Below, in pieces: positions 27,178 through 35,400 of a DNA stretch of 52,141 nucleotides. The position numbers and the translations under genes were made by a program. The notes beneath the pieces are model-generated. The model did no database searches. It was not told the DNA's origin and was given only the letters and a program-made list of their open reading frames with translations. Within the stretch, counting starts at the first letter, position 1, and each line of letters opens with the position of its first letter. Source of the stretch: Deltaproteobacteria bacterium (GTDB lineage: Bacteria > Desulfobacterota > Desulfobulbia > Desulfobulbales > Desulfurivibrionaceae); assembly GCA_026388735.1 (NCBI GenBank), contig JAPLJG010000055.1:1-52141 (forward strand), in the 5' to 3' direction.

Positions 27178-28066
27178 AATACCTGACGATTTCCGCCAGG
27201 GTGGTTTCCAGCCGACAACAGACATCGTGGATATGGATGCTCTCCAGGCTCAACGAGTCAATAACCACCAGGATTTCCGGCGGCAATATCTTGCCGAACC
27301 GCTCCCCTGCCTGCCGGGCCACCTCGCGCACCGCGTCCTCGGCAAACTGCGGCTGGCTGTGCGAGGTGTAGACCAGCTGGGCTTCGTCGGTTCTTTTCAG
27401 CAGATCCTGGGTCACATGCAGGGCCGCTTCCAGGCAGGCCAGCAGCTCACCAATACTTGGCGAAAACCCTGTCGACTGCAAGGAAAGGGTGGTCTGGGAA
27501 CGTTGCGAATGAGTGGGCAGGGGACAACCCCCACCCTCCTTGTGAAACAGGGTCTGGTTGTAAGCCTGGGTGCAAGGGCAGGCGGTGATATGGGCCACGC
27601 CGACCCCGAACATGGCCACGCTTTCCAGCTCCTCTCCCTGCCCGACCAGCTTCAGGTCAAGATTGACCGCTATGGAATCCATCGATTGCCTGCCGCTGAC
27701 CTTGGCCGTTCGGATAAGCGGCAACTGCCCGGCCAGCCTTACCCTGCCGCTGTTCGCGCCTTGACGCGACATCATCTCCCGGCCAAGCTGCAACCCGTAC
27801 TCCCGGAGATCAGCAAAATCCTTGTCATAAAGCGCAGCGATCACCTCTTCCATGCGGGACATATGGATGCCCCGAACCTGCGCAGCAAGATTCACCTCAA
27901 GCCTAGCCGTAAATGGAATCAAGCCCTCGGGCAGCCTGACCCAAACGGTTTTTCCGCAGATACCGACCTCCGGCAGGGGCAGGGCAAAGGAGGGCTGCTG
28001 CTGGGGGATATCAAGGCCCTCCGCCAAAACCCGGGCATGGTCCTGGGGGGATATAGATGATTTCAA
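27173..28066 (-). CDS. folE2: GTP cyclohydrolase FolE2 (MptA-type, type IB)
   Basis: FolE2 converts GTP to 7,8-dihydroneopterin triphosphate for folate or other pterins, using a metal other than the zinc of FolE. I start it at the TTG at 28064-28066 (reading MKSSISPQDHARVLAE): AGGAGG lies seven bases upstream and the TTG overlaps the stop of the preceding glycosyltransferase gene (TTGA). The 297 residues contain the family cysteine motif ITACPCTQAYN (about 162-172) and THSQRSQTTLSL. A longer ATG frame (MADHPAVVY) would overlap the upstream gene by 55 bases and looks non-coding. Followed closely by cca. Confidence 0.9.
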   Translation of the reverse strand: MKSSISPQDHARVLAEGLDIPQQQPSFALPLPEVGICGKTVWVRLPEGLIPFTARLEVNLAAQVRGIHMSRMEEVIAALYDKDFADLREYGLQLGREMMSRQGANSGRVRLAGQLPLIRTAKVSGRQSMDSIAVNLDLKLVGQGEELESVAMFGVGVAHITACPCTQAYNQTLFHKEGGGCPLPTHSQRSQTTLSLQSTGFSPSIGELLACLEAALHVTQDLLKRTDEAQLVYTSHSQPQFAEDAVREVARQAGERFGKILPPEILVVIDSLSLESIHIHDVCCRLETTLAEIVRYL

Positions 28067-28863
28067 ATAAGCTCCTCCTGTTTCAAAGAAATATACCACT
28101 GCTGGATGGTCTGCCAATCCCCCTGCCGCCTGGTCCAGTCGGCCAGAGCCTGAAAACGGCTCAGCTCCTCGGACGAAGCTCCTGTTTCCACCAGGGCAAG
28201 AGAGACCGAGGCCAGCAGGGTCTCAAGCCGATCGTTGTTCGCACCGTTACACAGACTGCCATGGTGCAGATGGCGCAGGGTGATGGGGTCCTCACCGCAA
28301 AAGCCAAAGGGAAACCGTTGGGCCAGCCGGATGAAAAATGACCAATCCTCGCCCAGCTCTCCGACGCCGAAACCACCCACCGCCGCAAAGGCCTCGGTCT
28401 CCACAGCCATTGCCGAAGGGACCAGAAAACACCAACGGGCCAAAGCGGCAAGACAGTGCCCTTCCACAGCCATGCCCGGCTCGGGGATGCAAAACTCCCC
28501 GCCCCCAAGCTGGTCATAATTTTTTGTCACCCCATAGGCCACCGAATAGCCACGAGCCAAGGTGCGTACCAAGCTTGTAACATGACCCGACAGCCAGACA
28601 TCATCGGAATCCAGAAACATGACCACCTCGCCGCAGGCCGCATCAACCCCGGCATTTCTTGCCAAGCCCGGGCCAAGACCGGAGCGTTGCAACAACCGCA
28701 CCTCGGGAAAACGCGCAGCCACAAAGGCAACGGTATGGTCCGTCGAACCATCATCCACGACAATGATCTCGCGCACCGGAGTATCCTGCGCGATCACACT
28801 GGCAATAGCCCGGCAGGTCATCTCCGGTCGATTTCTGGTGGGGATTACGCAACTGATCCGCAT
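28063..28863 (-). CDS. Family 2 glycosyltransferase
   Basis: A 266-residue GT-A fold enzyme, probably cytoplasmic or membrane-associated, using a nucleotide sugar. From MRISCVIPTRNRPEMTC the order is typical: TRNRP loop, IIVVDDGSTD (first DxD region), GLARNAGVDAACGEVVMFLDSDD (metal-binding DxD) and an acceptor domain with GELGEDWSFFIRLA (catalytic ED). The substrate cannot be predicted. It has no transmembrane helices. The start could also be a TTG 12 codons upstream. Its stop overlaps the TTG start of folE2. Confidence 0.85.
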   Translation of the reverse strand: MRISCVIPTRNRPEMTCRAIASVIAQDTPVREIIVVDDGSTDHTVAFVAARFPEVRLLQRSGLGPGLARNAGVDAACGEVVMFLDSDDVWLSGHVTSLVRTLARGYSVAYGVTKNYDQLGGGEFCIPEPGMAVEGHCLAALARWCFLVPSAMAVETEAFAAVGGFGVGELGEDWSFFIRLAQRFPFGFCGEDPITLRHLHHGSLCNGANNDRLETLLASVSLALVETGASSEELSRFQALADWTRRQGDWQTIQQWYISLKQEELI

Positions 28864-29169
28864 GGCCTGTTGTGGTTCCTCATGATTTGCCTCGTGCAAT
28901 ACAGCCTACATCCTGCCGCATTTCAGCATAACACAAAAAAAAGACCTGCTCCAAGGATGAAGGATGCGGACAGTATCTCGACCGATTTTATCCTTGCCTT
29001 TCAATCCCATGCCACATAGAATCACCAAATATTGAATCCAATGAAAAGAATAGGGATGCCCCCTCTTTTTCCCAAGGTTACCTGACCCCATATCCAAGAG
29101 GGACGCGCTAAAACGCGCCCCTTAACGTTACATTAGCATCACAAATAATCAAAAGATGCCCAGTGAACT
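28864..29169. other. Intergenic region between divergent genes (306 bp)
   Basis: No gene is supported here. The only structure noted is a small imperfect hairpin GGGACGCG-ctaaaa-CGCGCCCC at 29100-29121, in the leader region of the plus-strand DUF2784 gene. Promoters for both genes must lie in this stretch; I could not identify convincing -35/-10 pairs. Confidence 0.5.
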
Positions 29170-29541
29170 ATGACCTACCGCATAGCCGCCGACTGTATCC
29201 TCCTGCTGCACCTCGCCTTCACCCTTTACACTGTGCTGGGCGGCTTCCTGGTACTGCGCCGCCCCTCCCTAATCTGGCTGCATCTCGCGGCTGTATGTTG
29301 GGGGGTAGTGATCGAATGGGCGGATTGGATCTGTCCGCTTACGCCGCTGGAGAATTTTCTCCGCGAACGGGGCGGCGAGGCGGGCTATGCGGGAGGGTTC
29401 ATCGAGCATTACCTTGCCCTGCTTCTCTACCCAGAAAATCTTACCATTGCGTTGCGTTATCTGCTTGGCCTGGGCCTTGTCGCAGCAAACCTGATCATCT
29501 ACGGATATATTTTTCTGGCACGTCGCCGACCACGCCCATAA
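29170..29541 (+). CDS. DUF2784 family membrane protein
   Basis: A 123-residue integral membrane protein of unknown function. It has four predicted hydrophobic segments (about 5-27, 33-52, 78-90 and 92-117). The conserved family motifs are visible: LHLAFTLYTVLGGFLVL, WADWICPLTPLENFLRERGG and GGFIEHYLALLLYP. The family is widespread as a single small gene, with no established activity. It stands alone on the plus strand and its 3' end abuts the terminator of the convergent cytochrome gene. Confidence 0.88.
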   Translation: MTYRIAADCILLLHLAFTLYTVLGGFLVLRRPSLIWLHLAAVCWGVVIEWADWICPLTPLENFLRERGGEAGYAGGFIEHYLALLLYPENLTIALRYLLGLGLVAANLIIYGYIFLARRRPRP

Positions 29542-29578
29542 AAAAGCCCCCTTCCCCGGGGAGAGGAGGAAGGGGGCT
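29539..29578 (-). terminator. Intrinsic terminator of the cytochrome gene
   Basis: AGCCCCCTTCC (29545-29555) pairs with GGAAGGGGGCT (29568-29578). Read on the minus strand the stem is followed by TTTTTT, so it terminates the octaheme cytochrome transcript. It overlaps the last codon of the convergent DUF2784 gene and may also stop that transcript partly. Confidence 0.88.
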
Positions 29579-29601
29579 CACTGGTGCAAAAACCAGGGGT
29601 A

Positions 29602-31044
29602 TTACTTCTTCATCCTGGCGGCGCCTTTGGTTTTAATGGGATCGCCCTTGTAGCCCAGAGCCTTCCAATCAAGACGCCCAGTTGCAGCATGACAATCGTT
29701 GCACTTCAAGGCCTCGCTGGCCGGGGCAACCATGTGGTTGATCCGCCAGTACATGACCGTGGGGGCAAAATCGAAGCTGCCGCTGTATGCCAGACCTGAT
29801 GCTTCGCTCCCTGCCCTGACCGCCTTGTCCCAGTCATAGTTCTTCCAGTAGGCGTCCTTGTCTTCCTTGTTACTCGGCCAGACCTTTGGGGTCAGGAAGT
29901 ACTTGTTTTCCTTGTCGTAGATCTGCTTGCCGGTATGCACCTTGAACGGATAGATCTTGGCGGTCTTGTCCTTGATGCTGCCCACCGGCGCGTTCAACTC
30001 GGTGACCTTGGCAGGATCGATCTTCTCGCCGCGCAGATAGACAGTGGCCTGGCCGTTGTACCACTTGTAGGCGGGCTGAACGTCTTTCGCCCAGGTGAAA
30101 TGGCCTTTCTTTTTATCGTAGCCGTCACGCTTCTCCGTGCCGAACACCTGCTCGTCCACCTTGATATCCTGACCAGCGGTGGACCAGTCCCAATTCATCT
30201 TGGTGGGCATGGCCTTGGCAAAGGTGGGAATATGACAGGTCTGGCAGGCCACGGTGCCGGTATGCTTGTTCAAGTTGGCATTTTTGTGGGGTTTGGCATC
30301 ATGACACTGGGTGCACTCCAGATGGTTCTTGCCTCCGGGCGTAACCACCAGGGCATTGCCCTTGATGTTATGCTTCTGGGTGGTATGGCACTCGGTGCAC
30401 TGGAAGTTCAGACCGTCGGAGCCCATGTGCACGTCAATGGCTTTGGTGGGATTGGCCATGGAGGAGTCGATGTCACCGTGCTTGACGTTGTTGCCGCCGC
30501 CGCCAAAACCATGGCAGGATACGCAGTTTTTCCTGGCGGGCTTGCCCACGCTTTGGGCCACAGTCACCAAATCAACGGGCTTGGCGTCAAACTCCGGGTT
30601 GCCGGTGAAGCCGTTGGGCATCCCTGCGGCCGGAGGAGCCTTTTTGTAGGTCCCTGTGCTGTCATGACAGATCAGGCAATCCACCTTGGTTTTATCGGTG
30701 AAATCAAACTTGGCATCCTTCCAGCCGTAGCTGATATGACAGCTGGTGCAACGCGGCCAGTTGGCGTCCAAGGAGATGCAGAAGTTGTTGATGGCGTTCT
30801 TCTTGCCGAGCATGACCTTGCCCTTCTTGCCGGAGATCTCCTGCTCGCTGGCCCAGGTCCAATGGGTGGTTTTCATAATATCCGTTGCCGCGTCCGCATG
30901 GCACTCCAGACATTTTTTGGTCACATCCATGGGCGTGGCAAACGGCCCGGTGATCGCCTTGTGCGCCTCACCTGCATACGCCGATCCGCCAGCCACCACA
31001 GCGGAAACCGCCAGCATTGCCGAGAATACACGGTATTTCTTCAT
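29602..31044 (-). CDS. otr: Octaheme cytochrome c, tetrathionate reductase (Otr) family
   Basis: A 480-residue periplasmic multiheme protein. From MKKYRVFSAMLAVSAVVAGG the first 24 residues form a signal peptide ending AYA; GGAGG precedes the start. Exactly eight CxxCH heme motifs are present in order: CLECH, CTSCH, CLICH, CVSCH, CTECH, CTQCH, CQTCH and CNDCH. In the known Otr structure one heme iron is bound by a lysine and is the active site; which lysine here cannot be told. Relatives reduce tetrathionate, and in vitro also nitrite and hydroxylamine. It has its own terminator and stands alone, so the electron donor is likely encoded elsewhere. Confidence 0.88.
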   Translation of the reverse strand: MKKYRVFSAMLAVSAVVAGGSAYAGEAHKAITGPFATPMDVTKKCLECHADAATDIMKTTHWTWASEQEISGKKGKVMLGKKNAINNFCISLDANWPRCTSCHISYGWKDAKFDFTDKTKVDCLICHDSTGTYKKAPPAAGMPNGFTGNPEFDAKPVDLVTVAQSVGKPARKNCVSCHGFGGGGNNVKHGDIDSSMANPTKAIDVHMGSDGLNFQCTECHTTQKHNIKGNALVVTPGGKNHLECTQCHDAKPHKNANLNKHTGTVACQTCHIPTFAKAMPTKMNWDWSTAGQDIKVDEQVFGTEKRDGYDKKKGHFTWAKDVQPAYKWYNGQATVYLRGEKIDPAKVTELNAPVGSIKDKTAKIYPFKVHTGKQIYDKENKYFLTPKVWPSNKEDKDAYWKNYDWDKAVRAGSEASGLAYSGSFDFAPTVMYWRINHMVAPASEALKCNDCHAATGRLDWKALGYKGDPIKTKGAARMKK

Positions 31045-31364
31045 AAACTCTCTCCTCCTTAAAAAATTACAAGTATCCTTTACCCCTTTCTTGATCTCAG
31101 GGCGAAGGCGGAAAATCCTGCCCAGCACAGAGCTGATCGCGGCAATTTCATTAGCAAATTAAATGCCAATATAGGAGAAAACGAATAAGAGAATGATTTA
31201 CCGATGCAAACCACACATGGCAGGGGCATGACGTCATGACAAAGGGGGGCAATCTTTTTTGACAAGACAGGAGAGACACGAAACAACTTACAGAAATAAT
31301 AGGATAAATCACCAAAAACCAGCGCAAACGCGCAAGATACCTTGCGCCCTTTACTCCCTGAAAC
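31045..31364. other. Long upstream region of the cytochrome gene (320 bp) with a perfect palindrome
   Basis: No gene is supported in this stretch. CATGACGTCATG at 31228-31239 is a perfect 12-base palindrome, about 185-195 bases upstream of the cytochrome start, of the type bound by a dimeric regulator. A GGAGG ribosome site precedes the cytochrome start. No convincing -35/-10 pair was identified. Confidence 0.45.
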
Positions 31365-32120
31365 CTACATGCTCCGGTTGCCAGGCGGAAAACACAAGGC
31401 CGCTTCCCGAACCCGACCAGCCAAGCGATGTTCAATATACTCGCCAACCCGTGGCAGCATATCATCCAGGTACTGGCCAATCTCTTGCTCCTTTGCCGTG
31501 GTCAGGGTCTGGCAGAACAGACATTTCCTCTCGCCTCCGCCCGTGGAGGGCAGGCCGAAATCCTCCAGAACATGCCGGGTGATCATCTGGTCGTCAAAAT
31601 CCTCGTACACCGGGAAAGTGGTGTTGATCCCGAACCGGGCCGACAGCTCCCCAATCTTTTCCATAAAAATCGGGGTCTGCTCGGGGTAATACCCCTGCTT
31701 CTTGGTGTAGCCAGCCACGAAATGGGGAACAAGATGCTCGTGGCAATAGATGATGGCCCGGGCGTGCATGGCAAGCTTGCAGGCCACACAGACGAGATTT
31801 TTCCCGTTGTACAACGGCATGTACTCTTCATAGCGATCAAGCCATAGCCCCTGGAATAGCCTGCCCATATCAAGCTCCACCATCTCCGCCTCCGGTATTT
31901 TTGCGGAATCGGCGGCATTGGCAAGCAGGATCTTTTGTGCGACCAGGAAACGATTTCTGGGGAAGTCGGCAAAGCGGCCCATGCCGTTGAGCATGTGGAG
32001 CAGATGGATGCGCATCGGTCGAACTAGGCCTGGATGATGCCCGGAGCTGGCCAGGGCATAGAGGGCAAGGGAATCGGTCCCTCCGGAATACAAGATCGCC
32101 AGTTCCTGCTGCATGGTCAT
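31365..32120 (-). CDS. PP-loop ATPase-like protein of unknown function
   Basis: A 251-residue protein beginning MTMQQELAILYSGGTDSLALY: SGGTDS (about 12-17) is the PP-loop that binds ATP in adenylating enzymes such as QueC, TtcA, ThiI and asparagine synthetase. Two CxxC pairs, VCVACKLAMHARA (about 110-115) and RKCLFCQT (about 200-204), could hold zinc or an Fe-S cluster. I do not recognise the precise family; it is not an obvious QueC. Its start overlaps the stop of the RibD-type reductase by four bases (ATGA), so the two form a tightly coupled pair, suggesting a joint modification or small-molecule pathway. Confidence 0.75.
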   Translation of the reverse strand: MTMQQELAILYSGGTDSLALYALASSGHHPGLVRPMRIHLLHMLNGMGRFADFPRNRFLVAQKILLANAADSAKIPEAEMVELDMGRLFQGLWLDRYEEYMPLYNGKNLVCVACKLAMHARAIIYCHEHLVPHFVAGYTKKQGYYPEQTPIFMEKIGELSARFGINTTFPVYEDFDDQMITRHVLEDFGLPSTGGGERKCLFCQTLTTAKEQEIGQYLDDMLPRVGEYIEHRLAGRVREAALCFPPGNRSM

Positions 32121-32761
32121 CCCTCCTTGTTGACCCGGTATTTCAAAAACACCTCCCCGGTTGCCGCAGCCTCGCAGGAAACCAGGACCAGCGACAGAAA
32201 CGGCTCGCCCAAGGGCCCCAGCCCGCCGCAGAAAGAGGCCGCCCCCTGATCTCCGGAAAGTTTCGGGGTCAGAGTGAGGAGAATCTCATCGACAACCCCC
32301 TGCTGTAGGCAGGCGTAGTTCAAGCGACCGCCGCCCTCAATCAGCACCGAGGAAACACCTCGCTCTGCCAAATAGGCCAGGGCCGCAGCCAGGGAAAGTC
32401 CCCCAGCGAAATCGGCAGGCAAGGCCACGACCTGAGCCAGTGTGCCCAGCCGATGCCGCAATCCCGCAGCCGCTATTTCGCCGGTAAAGATAAGCGGCGG
32501 CGGGCCTTGGACAAATATCTTTCTCCCGGCCACCGGGATATCTCCGGAGGCGGTAATGAAGGCCCTGATCCGCCGGGGCACAAGATGCCCGCCTGGTCCC
32601 CGCATCTCCGGGTCACCCTGGCGGAGGGTTTCCGCGCCCAACAGGCTGGCATCGGTTGCCACCCGCATTTTTTCAAGAACCCCCCGGTCAACCGGGCTAC
32701 CGGTAAGACCGGGGCCGATGCGGCCGCAGATGGTGCTGGCTGCAATGATGGTTACTTTCAC
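32117..32761 (-). CDS. RibD C-terminal-type pyrimidine/pterin reductase
   Basis: A 214-residue dihydrofolate-reductase-like protein matching the stand-alone RibD_C family, which reduces the ribosyl side chain of 2,5-diamino-6-ribosylamino-pyrimidinone phosphate in riboflavin synthesis, or related pterin-like substrates. MKVTIIAASTICGRIG gives the N-terminal strand. TDASLLGAETLRQGDPEMR and VSSVLIEGGGRLNYACL are the NADPH-binding family motifs. It lacks the deaminase domain of full RibD. The next gene, the PP-loop ATPase, overlaps it by four bases. True substrate unknown. Confidence 0.8.
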   Translation of the reverse strand: MKVTIIAASTICGRIGPGLTGSPVDRGVLEKMRVATDASLLGAETLRQGDPEMRGPGGHLVPRRIRAFITASGDIPVAGRKIFVQGPPPLIFTGEIAAAGLRHRLGTLAQVVALPADFAGGLSLAAALAYLAERGVSSVLIEGGGRLNYACLQQGVVDEILLTLTPKLSGDQGAASFCGGLGPLGEPFLSLVLVSCEAAATGEVFLKYRVNKEG

Positions 32762-32796
32762 GCCGCCATCTCCCTAAAAATTCCTACAGGTTTTCA

Positions 32797-32825
32797 TTGA
32801 CAAGACGGGCCTTTTTTCCCATAGA
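32797..32825 (+). promoter_or_regulatory. Possible promoter of the ParB-like gene
   Basis: TTGACA at 32797-32802 is a perfect -35 element. The candidate -10 after 17 bases, CATAGA (32820-32825), is weak. It lies about 65 bases upstream of the gene start at 32888. Confidence 0.35.
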
Positions 32826-32887
32826 GTCAAGCATCCCTGAGCCCCGACAATCCTGAAAAAAATCGTCAGCTACCCAAGAGAACGCCA

Positions 32888-33841
32888 ATGCCGCCCACCT
32901 TCCGCTCAAGCCTCGTCAATCTGCACCACATCAATTTCCAGGATTTCAGCAACAGCCTAACCCCGGAAGAAGCTCGGGAGCCAAGTGCTGCGCTGGTGGA
33001 GTCCGTTGCCAGAGCCGGGATTCTCCACCCCCCCATCCTCAGGGAACTTGGCCGGGCCAGCCTGGAGATCGTCACGGGCCGCAGACGCCTGCTGGCGGCC
33101 CAACAGACCCTGCACAGCATCTCCGCCATCTGCCTGGTTCTGCCTGCGGAAACCCTGCCCACAGAAACCCTGGCCATCAATCTGGAAGACACCTTGCTCC
33201 GGGGCGACATCACCGTGATCGAACAGGCGATCTTTTTCCAAAAAATCCTTGGCCATCTAGATGAAAACGAGGCAGCCCGCCGGTTTCTCCCTGCCCTAGG
33301 GCTGGAGCCGCACCGCCATCATCTGCACAACCTGCTACAACTGCTTGGGCTTGAAGAGCACCTGCTGGGCGCGGTCCACGAAGGACGATTACACGATGGG
33401 GTGGCCAGGGAATTGCTGGGCCTGAATTTCACCGACCGCCTTTCCCTGTACGAAGTCATGGAGATCCTCAGCCTCAGTGTCAGCAACCAGAAAAAAATCA
33501 CCGCCTGCTGCCGGGAACTAGCGGCCAGACACAACACCTCGGTCATGGCCCTGCTCTGCCAGCCCGAGGTGCGGGAAATCCTTGATCCCCAGGAAACCAA
33601 CATCCCCCAGAAAACAGCGAAGCTCATGCAGTGGCTCACCAATCAGCGCTTCCCCAGCCTCGCTGCGGCGGAACAGGAATTCCGCACCTTCGCAGCTACC
33701 CTCAAGCTGCCCAGTACGGTGACCCTCAGCCACTCGCCCTCCTTTGAGCAGGATCAAGTGCACCTCTCCATCCCCTTTGCCAACCGGGAAGAGCTGCGCC
33801 AGATTTGGCCGCTCATCGCCAACGCCTTAAAGACGGAATAA
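32888..33841 (+). CDS. Orphan ParB/RepB-like nuclease-domain protein
   Basis: A 317-residue protein with an N-terminal ParB-like domain (about 8-105): VNLHHINFQDFS, ILHPPILREL and the basic EIVTGRRRLLAAQ box, matching the GRRR box of ParB. The middle (about 105-210) looks like the helical DNA-binding domain. There is no ParA gene beside it, so this is not an evident partition pair. It stands alone on the plus strand, convergent with the HD-GYP gene (two bases between stops). Function unknown; it could be a transcription regulator or nucleoid factor. Confidence 0.8.
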   Translation: MPPTFRSSLVNLHHINFQDFSNSLTPEEAREPSAALVESVARAGILHPPILRELGRASLEIVTGRRRLLAAQQTLHSISAICLVLPAETLPTETLAINLEDTLLRGDITVIEQAIFFQKILGHLDENEAARRFLPALGLEPHRHHLHNLLQLLGLEEHLLGAVHEGRLHDGVARELLGLNFTDRLSLYEVMEILSLSVSNQKKITACCRELAARHNTSVMALLCQPEVREILDPQETNIPQKTAKLMQWLTNQRFPSLAAAEQEFRTFAATLKLPSTVTLSHSPSFEQDQVHLSIPFANREELRQIWPLIANALKTE

Positions 33842-33843
33842 GG

Positions 33844-35400
33844 CTACCCGGCCAAGCTGGTTCTGATGGCCAGGATCGTGTCGATATTTTCAAAGAAGAG
33901 ATCCACCAGAACCGGGTCAAAGTGTGCGCCCCGTTCCCTGCGGATAAGATCAAGGATGGCCTCCATCTCCCAGGCCTCACGGTAGGAACGATCATTACCC
34001 AGGGCGTCAAACACATCGGCAATGGCGGTGATTCTCGCGCTGATGTGGATATCCTCCCCTTTCAAACCTTTGGGATACCCGCTACCATCAAATTTTTCAT
34101 GGTGCTGCAGGGCAATGACAATGGCGGTCTTGATAATCTCCCGGTCGGAAAGGCCCATTATCTCCTGAGCCCGGATGGTATGGGTCTTCATGATCTCAAA
34201 CTCTGCGGCGGAGAGCGGCCCGGTCTTGTTAAGGATGGCATCGGGGATCGCGACCTTGCCCACGTCATGCATGGAGGAAGCTAAACGGATCACCTCCACC
34301 TCCCGCTGGCTCAAGCCATGTTTTTCAGCGAGCAACCGACTGTATTCCGCCACCCGGCGGACATGGTTGCCTGTCTCCAGGGAACGCATCTCGGCAAGTT
34401 CGCCCAGGGTGTAGATGATCTCCTTCTGGGTTCCTTCAATCTCCTGGTTCAAGAGCACGTTTTCGTAGGCCACCTGCACGTTGCCGCAAAAAACCTCGAT
34501 CATTCGACGGTCGAGTTCGCTAAGATCCCGCCAGCCCTCAAGATAGATAACCGTTTCTTCCCCCCGCTCACTGCGGAAGTAGCCGATGTAACAGTTGTCC
34601 TCGCAGATGGATTGCTTGAGCGTTGTCGCCCGCAGAACATAGTCAAGAACCTTGTCCGGCAAAACTCCGCTGGCTTCAGCGTCGAGATACGGCTCATAGG
34701 AACCGGTGGCAGCAAGCATCTTCAAACTGCCCTGCACATTGCTCACCGCAATACCCGAGGTCTGACAATACAGGGCATTTTCACTGAGATGCAGGATAGC
34801 AACCATCTGGGTCAAGACCCCGCTGGCCAGATTCTTGATCGAGCGCAGCCGACAGATAGAAGTGGCCGCCTCAATGATCTTTTCCAAACCCTTACGGTTG
34901 GCCTCGATGGTGAGGATATCGCGGTAGGAGCGCAGGGACGCCACCATGGTGATGAAAAGTTTCTGGGCAGTAAGCTCGGTTTTTTCTTTGTAATCGTTGA
35001 TGTCATACTCGATGATAACCTTCTCCGCAGGCGCTTGCCCCGGCTGCCCGGTGCGGAGGATGATCCGGACAAAGGAATTTTTCAGCTCCTCCCGGATGTA
35101 ACGGATCACTTCAAGTCCGGCATCGGTTTTCTCCATGACCACGTCAAGAAAGATGATGGCGGTATCGGGGTGTTCGGCAATAAGCTCCCTGGCCTCCCGA
35201 CCGGAATAGGCATGTAGAAAAAACAGCCCTTTATTCTCATAAGAAAAATCAGCAAGAACCAGCTTGGTGACGGCGTGCACCTCTTCTTCGTCATCAACCA
35301 CCAGCACCTTCCAAGCGCCATTGCTCCCGGCCTTTTGCCGGGAAGACACAGCTCCCTCCGGCTCATCCACAAAAAAAACTACCTCATGTGATTCAACCAT
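33844..35400 (-). CDS. Response regulator with REC, DUF3369 and HD-GYP domains
   Basis: A 518-residue regulator. The receiver domain (about 31-145) has acidic VVDDEEE and the phosphoacceptor in IIFLDVVME. A DUF3369 sensory module (about 150-320) follows, then an HD-GYP domain (about 335-500) with HDVGK, QHHEKFDGSGYPKG and the GYP motif intact, expected to hydrolyse cyclic di-GMP. Activity would depend on phosphorylation by the histidine kinase whose gene ends 8 bases inside this start (ATGGTTGA overlap). Together they form a two-component pair that lowers c-di-GMP, likely affecting motility, pili or biofilm. Confidence 0.92.
   Translation of the reverse strand: MVESHEVVFFVDEPEGAVSSRQKAGSNGAWKVLVVDDEEEVHAVTKLVLADFSYENKGLFFLHAYSGREARELIAEHPDTAIIFLDVVMEKTDAGLEVIRYIREELKNSFVRIILRTGQPGQAPAEKVIIEYDINDYKEKTELTAQKLFITMVASLRSYRDILTIEANRKGLEKIIEAATSICRLRSIKNLASGVLTQMVAILHLSENALYCQTSGIAVSNVQGSLKMLAATGSYEPYLDAEASGVLPDKVLDYVLRATTLKQSICEDNCYIGYFRSERGEETVIYLEGWRDLSELDRRMIEVFCGNVQVAYENVLLNQEIEGTQKEIIYTLGELAEMRSLETGNHVRRVAEYSRLLAEKHGLSQREVEVIRLASSMHDVGKVAIPDAILNKTGPLSAAEFEIMKTHTIRAQEIMGLSDREIIKTAIVIALQHHEKFDGSGYPKGLKGEDIHISARITAIADVFDALGNDRSYREAWEMEAILDLIRRERGAHFDPVLVDLFFENIDTILAIRTSLAG

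Noticed and set aside
28067-28117. ATG start of folE2 at 28117
   Set aside because: It would overlap the glycosyltransferase by 55 bases; the TTG start has AGGAGG at good spacing and stop-start overlap.
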